Assembly: GCF_029537375.1 (NCBI RefSeq)
Contig: NZ_CP120679.1
Coordinates: forward strand, 1,538,001 to 1,602,000
DNA from: Bacillus sp. HSf4
Lineage (GTDB): Bacteria; Bacillota; Bacilli; Bacillales; Bacillaceae
DNA: 64,000 bases
Direction of reading: 5' to 3'
Shown: positions 61,011-64,000 of the stretch, piece by piece
Layout of the letters: the number at the start of each line of letters is the position of its first letter
How positions within the stretch are numbered: position 1 is the stretch's first letter
Notes under the pieces: generated by a model
Seen by the model: the letters and a program-made list of their open reading frames with translations, nothing else
The model's database searches: none
Told to the model about the DNA's origin: nothing
Position numbers and translations under genes: made by a program

Positions 61011-61253
61011 ATGTCACAATTAATGGGTATCATCACGAGACTGCAGAGCCTTCAAGAGACTGCGGAGGCTGCCGGCGAACCGACGCAGCGCTATTTCGAA
61101 GTAAACGGGGAAAAAATATGCAGTGTAAAATACTTTGAAAAAAACCAAACGTTTGAGCTGACAGTTTACCAACAAGGAGATAAGCCTACAACGTTTCCGT
61201 TCGACAATATCGATATGATTTCAATCGAGATCTTCGAACTGCTTCAAGCATAA
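61011..61253 (+). CDS. ykuJ: YkuJ, small conserved protein
   Basis: An 80-residue protein; structure of the B. subtilis homologue is a small alpha/beta fold of unknown role. Sequence LMGIITRLQSLQETAE then EVNGEKICSVKYFEK. AAAGGAG precedes ATG 61011. First gene of a ykuJ-ykzF-ykuK unit; the 280 bases upstream contain only the fsrA terminator and AT-rich DNA. Confidence 0.88.
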   Translation: MSQLMGIITRLQSLQETAEAAGEPTQRYFEVNGEKICSVKYFEKNQTFELTVYQQGDKPTTFPFDNIDMISIEIFELLQA

Positions 61254-61264
61254 GGAGGATATGA

Positions 61265-61411
61265 ATGAAATTTCCAGGCGTTATTTGTCCGCATTGCCAC
61301 AGCGTGCAGCATATGGATCAGGTCCTGACAGCACAGTCCAATCAAAATCTCATATACAAATGTGACAGCTGCGGATTCAGCTTGAAAAATATACCGACGA
61401 AAAAAGGGTAG
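61265..61411 (+). CDS. ykzF: YkzF-like zinc-ribbon protein (48 residues)
   Basis: ATG 61265, six bases after AAGGAGG, opens 48 codons with two CxxC pairs (VICPHC and KCDSCGF) spaced as in a zinc ribbon. Eleven bases downstream of ykuJ and 53 upstream of ykuK, the position of ykzF in B. subtilis. Function unknown. Confidence 0.8.
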   Translation: MKFPGVICPHCHSVQHMDQVLTAQSNQNLIYKCDSCGFSLKNIPTKKG

Positions 61412-61464
61412 CAGGCTTTAACGTTCATCTTCGGTTCAGATCATAATTGAAAAGGGGCATTCCA

Positions 61465-61983
61465 ATGGCGGATTCTTTTCTTTTTTACAATCTTTCTGAA
61501 GATCAAATGACTTTTCCTGAAGTGATCGAAAAGCTCAAGACGTTCATTCTTCATGACCCGCGCTCAATCTATCTGCTGTCGGTCGGAACGGACTCTCAGA
61601 TCCATCAGGACTATACGAAGTTCATCACTGCCATTCATTTGCACCGCAAAGGCAAAGGTGCATGGGGCTGTTTAAAAAACACCATTGTGAAAAGACCGAT
61701 ACATAGCCTCAGAGAGAAAATATCGCTGGAAACGGCTTACAGTCAGGAAATTGCCGCATATCTTCTGAATGACTATTTCACCGAAATCACGGATCTGCTT
61801 CTTCCGTTTACAGACGAGGGAGCAGATTTGACCCTTGAAGTTCATTTGGATATCGGAAAAAAAGGGATGACGAAGGATTTAATTCAGGAAATGACAGGGC
61901 GGATCACCTCGATGGGGATCTGCGCCAAAATCAAACCCGACTCCTATACAGCTTCCAGTTATGCAAACCGATATACAAAATAA
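61465..61983 (+). CDS. ykuK: YkuK, DUF458/RNase H-like protein
   Basis: A 172-residue protein with the DUF458 pattern YLLSVGTDSQIHQDYTKF (Asp of an RNase H-like fold) and EVHLDIGKKGMTKDLIQEM (second Asp). Activity not shown. AAAAGGGG precedes ATG 61465; the in-frame 61447 start lies before it. Confidence 0.88.
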   Translation: MADSFLFYNLSEDQMTFPEVIEKLKTFILHDPRSIYLLSVGTDSQIHQDYTKFITAIHLHRKGKGAWGCLKNTIVKRPIHSLREKISLETAYSQEIAAYLLNDYFTEITDLLLPFTDEGADLTLEVHLDIGKKGMTKDLIQEMTGRITSMGICAKIKPDSYTASSYANRYTK

Positions 61984-62007
61984 TTGTTTGCAAGAAAATC
62001 GCACAGA

Positions 62008-62051
62008 TGTCGAAATGTGCGGTTGACGATTAAATTTTTATTTCATATTCT
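62008..62051 (+). promoter_or_regulatory. abbA promoter with Spo0A box
   Basis: TTGACG (62023-62028), 17 bases, TATTCT (62046-62051). TGTCGAA at 62008-62014 is a perfect 0A box just upstream, in the position of an activator, fitting Spo0A~P activation of abbA. Confidence 0.82.
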
Positions 62052-62121
62052 AGCCCTATAGAAACTAGAGAGAAGATATAGCTTCTGACTCTAGCTAAAT
62101 CAATTAGGGGGCTGGTTAAGA

Positions 62122-62301
62122 ATGGAACGCTTTTCAGAAGAAGAGAGAAAACTGTTGCTGAACGTACTGTTGAACCATGAATACGCCGTAGAGCTGTTAA
62201 GCAGTGAGATCAATGATATAGAGACGGGTACAAAAAACGTGGATAGCCACACATATAAACAGCTGGTAACCTTATATGACCGTGTCCGGTCTGACAATTA
62301 G
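62122..62301 (+). CDS. abbA: AbbA, antirepressor of AbrB
   Basis: A 59-residue protein that in B. subtilis binds AbrB and Abh as a DNA mimic, freeing sporulation and biofilm genes once Spo0A is active. The sequence keeps LLLNVLLNHEYAVELLSSEI and NDIETGT, close to B. subtilis AbbA (65). It is acidic, as a DNA mimic should be. AGGGGG is before ATG 62122. The brake (Spo0E) and kinases (KinA, KinD) of the same pathway are also in this window. Confidence 0.93.
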   Translation: MERFSEEERKLLLNVLLNHEYAVELLSSEINDIETGTKNVDSHTYKQLVTLYDRVRSDN

Positions 62302-62318
62302 GCCAAATTATATCAATT

Positions 62319-62343
62319 GATACTCATCTGAGTATCTTTTTTG
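62319..62343 (+). terminator. Terminator of abbA
   Basis: GATACTC-ATCT-GAGTATC followed by TTTTTT. Confidence 0.85.
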
Positions 62344-62481
62344 TTTCATAGCGCGTTTTTAAGTGGGAAACTGATCTTTGAAAAAAGGAAAGTTTTCGAC
62401 AAAAACTGATAATGTTTATATTATAGTAGTATAGGGAAAACATGCGTTGATGGATTACAGTTGAAAGGGAGTCGAAAAATC

Positions 62482-62925
62482 ATGATTAGTTTGCAATCAG
62501 ATGAGCTTCTTGAAGCGACAGTGGGTCAATATATGATTGATGCTGATAAAGTAGCCCATGTTCAAGTCGGAAACAACCTGGAACACGCCCTCCTCGTTCT
62601 GACGAAAACCGGTTATACAGCCATCCCTGTACTTGATGCGTCTTTCCGTCTCCATGGATTAATCGGGACCAACATGATCATGGATAAAATTTTTGGACTC
62701 GAAAGAATCGAATTTGAAAAGCTTGATCAAATGCATGTCGAAGATGTGATGCTGACAGACATTCCCCGCCTGAAGACAGATGATCCGATCTTAAAAGGGT
62801 TCGGATTGGTGATCAACCATGCGTTTGTTTGTGTTGAAAATGAGGATCAGGTTTTTGAAGGCATATTTACGCGGCGGGTCGTTTTAAAACAGTTGAACAA
62901 ACACCTTCGGACATTTAATAAATAG
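62482..62925 (+). CDS. darB: DarB (YkuL), c-di-AMP-sensing CBS protein
   Basis: A 147-residue protein made of two CBS domains (~15-70 and ~85-145). DarB binds c-di-AMP; when unliganded at low potassium it activates Rel and pyruvate carboxylase in B. subtilis. Motifs GYTAIPVLD, HGLIGTNMI and MTDIPRLK-like LTDIPRLKTDDPI. AAAGGGAG is before ATG 62482. Monocistronic. Confidence 0.92.
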   Translation: MISLQSDELLEATVGQYMIDADKVAHVQVGNNLEHALLVLTKTGYTAIPVLDASFRLHGLIGTNMIMDKIFGLERIEFEKLDQMHVEDVMLTDIPRLKTDDPILKGFGLVINHAFVCVENEDQVFEGIFTRRVVLKQLNKHLRTFNK

Positions 62926-62946
62926 GCGCGAAAAGCAGCCTATTTT
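62921..62946 (+). terminator. Terminator of darB
   Basis: AATAGGC-GCGAAAAGCA-GCCTATT followed by TTTC. Confidence 0.75.
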
Positions 62947-63081
62947 TCATTTGCAAGGTTTTTTTCACTCCCCACCATTTCCCCCGCAAATATTTCCAAA
63001 GTGTTTTTTCCTGCTTGATGAAGAAACAGCCATTTGCGTAAAATGAATGATAAGAAAAACTTATTGAAAAGAGGAGTGTCA

Positions 63082-63957
63082 ATGCAGCTTCAGGAACTTT
63101 ATATGCTTGTCGTACTGGCGGAGGAATTAAACATGAGAAAGGCGGCTGAACGTTTGTTTGTTTCCCAGCCTGCTCTCTCACAGCGGCTGCAGACGATCGA
63201 GAAGTCATGGGGGACGAAAATCTTTTTAAGATCGCAAAAAGGCCTCACCGTCACAAGCGCAGGAGAAAAAATCATCCAGTTTGCCAGAGACGTGACACTG
63301 GAACAGGAAAAGGTCAAGGAAAATATTGATGAGCTGGAAGGGGAAATTCATGGCACACTGAAGCTGGCAGCCGCTTCTATTATCGGCCAGCACTGGCTTC
63401 CCAAAGTCTTAAAAACGTATGTCAAACAATATCCGAACGTTAAAATTTCGCTTATCACAGGCTGGAGCAGCGAAATGCTGAAAAGCCTTTATGAAGACCA
63501 CGTTCACATCGGGATTATCAGAGGGAATCCCGAGTGGAAAGGACCGAAGCATTATGTGATGAGAGACGAATTGTACCTCGTTGACACGGAAATCCAAAAC
63601 ATTGAGGATATCGCCAAAACCGAGCGGCCCTTTATTCAGTTTAAAAGCGACAGCACCTACTACCAGGAAATTCAGCATTGGTGGCATCAAAAATTTAAAA
63701 CATCACCGAAGCAGACGATCATTGTCGATCAAATTGAAACCTGTAAACAAATGGCTTTTCACGGAATCGGCTATGCGATCCTTCCTTCCGTAACACTTGT
63801 TGGCAGCGGAAGCCATGTTCATAAAATGCCATTGCTTGACTCGAAGGGACAGGCTATCGGAAGGGATACGTGGCTGTTGGGATATGAACCGGCATTTCAG
63901 CTTAAACAAGTTCAGGCGTTTTTAGAGGTTGTCAAAGCTTGTTCATCAATGGAATAA
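63082..63957 (+). CDS. ccpC: CcpC, LysR-type regulator of citrate-cycle genes
   Basis: A 291-residue LTTR: N-terminal HTH (LNMRKAAERLFVSQPALSQRL) and a C-terminal effector domain. CcpC represses citB and citZ and is relieved by citrate. AGAGGAG precedes ATG 63082, giving MQLQELYMLVVLAEEL as in the family; 63034 is in frame but lacks a site. Ends at the window edge with its own terminator. Confidence 0.93.
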   Translation: MQLQELYMLVVLAEELNMRKAAERLFVSQPALSQRLQTIEKSWGTKIFLRSQKGLTVTSAGEKIIQFARDVTLEQEKVKENIDELEGEIHGTLKLAAASIIGQHWLPKVLKTYVKQYPNVKISLITGWSSEMLKSLYEDHVHIGIIRGNPEWKGPKHYVMRDELYLVDTEIQNIEDIAKTERPFIQFKSDSTYYQEIQHWWHQKFKTSPKQTIIVDQIETCKQMAFHGIGYAILPSVTLVGSGSHVHKMPLLDSKGQAIGRDTWLLGYEPAFQLKQVQAFLEVVKACSSME

Positions 63958-63962
63958 ACCAT

Positions 63963-64000
63963 CAAAAAGGCAGTGCTTCCTTAAGGAAGGCTGCCTTTTT
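63963..64000 (+). terminator. Terminator of ccpC
   Basis: AAAAAGGCAG and CTGCCTTTTT flank an inner palindrome CTTCC-TTAA-GGAAG; reaches the end of the window. Confidence 0.85.

Overview
The window is chromosomal DNA of a Bacillus of the B. subtilis group. The gene order from the methionine-salvage end (mtnB-mtnD) through ykvA, spo0E, kinD, mhqR, motBA, clpE, ykvI, queCDEF, ykvSTU, stoA, zosA, ykvY, ykvZ, glcT, ptsGHI, splAB, ykwB, mcpC, ykwC, ykwD, pbpH, kinA, patA, cheV, ykyB, ykuCDEFI, fsrA, ykuJ, ykzF, ykuK, abbA, darB and ccpC follows the B. subtilis order closely. The moderate divergence, a fosB gene beside ykvA and DUF1672 lipoproteins point to B. licheniformis or a close relative (inference, made from memory of these genomes).

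Layout. 1-11.9 kb: methionine salvage, a FosB thiol transferase, sporulation phosphorelay inputs (spo0E, kinD), the flagellar stator (motAB), CtsR-controlled clpE, and the queuosine precursor operon queCDEF behind a preQ1 riboswitch. 11.9-25 kb: an accessory region replacing or interrupting the ykvN-R interval. It starts with a ~4 kb block bounded at both ends by related GTGTGAC repeats plus a TAGACGT terminator hairpin. The block carries a PD-(D/E)XK nuclease-like protein, a helix-turn-helix replication-type protein, a Rap phosphatase with an overlapping phr peptide gene, and a decayed XRE regulator. After it come a DinB-family gene, a yoaT-yozG-yoaS-like cluster, a decayed second DinB-type gene, a small secreted protein, and a tandemly duplicated lipoprotein/lipase module that resembles the reverse-domain type VII toxin TslA and its TilA immunity lipoprotein.

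25-45 kb returns to the conserved backbone: a cell-wall hydrolase, the spore-associated genes ykvU and stoA, the PerR-boxed zosA P-type ATPase, a peptidase, then glucose uptake (glcT-ptsG with a RAT/terminator switch, ptsH, ptsI), spore photoproduct lyase, a SigD-driven chemoreceptor and two dehydrogenases.

45-64 kb: secreted CAP protein YkwD, penicillin-binding protein PbpH, the main sporulation kinase KinA (SigH promoter), PatA, CheV, cell-wall L,D-transpeptidase YkuD, Tat-exported YkuE, FadR-boxed fadH, the c-di-GMP-binding YkuI, the Fur-controlled sRNA FsrA, the AbrB antagonist AbbA, the c-di-AMP sensor DarB and the citrate-cycle regulator CcpC. Functionally the backbone is a cluster of environment-sensing and sporulation/motility decision genes. 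The accessory block adds quorum sensing (Rap-Phr) and a probable antagonistic toxin-immunity locus.
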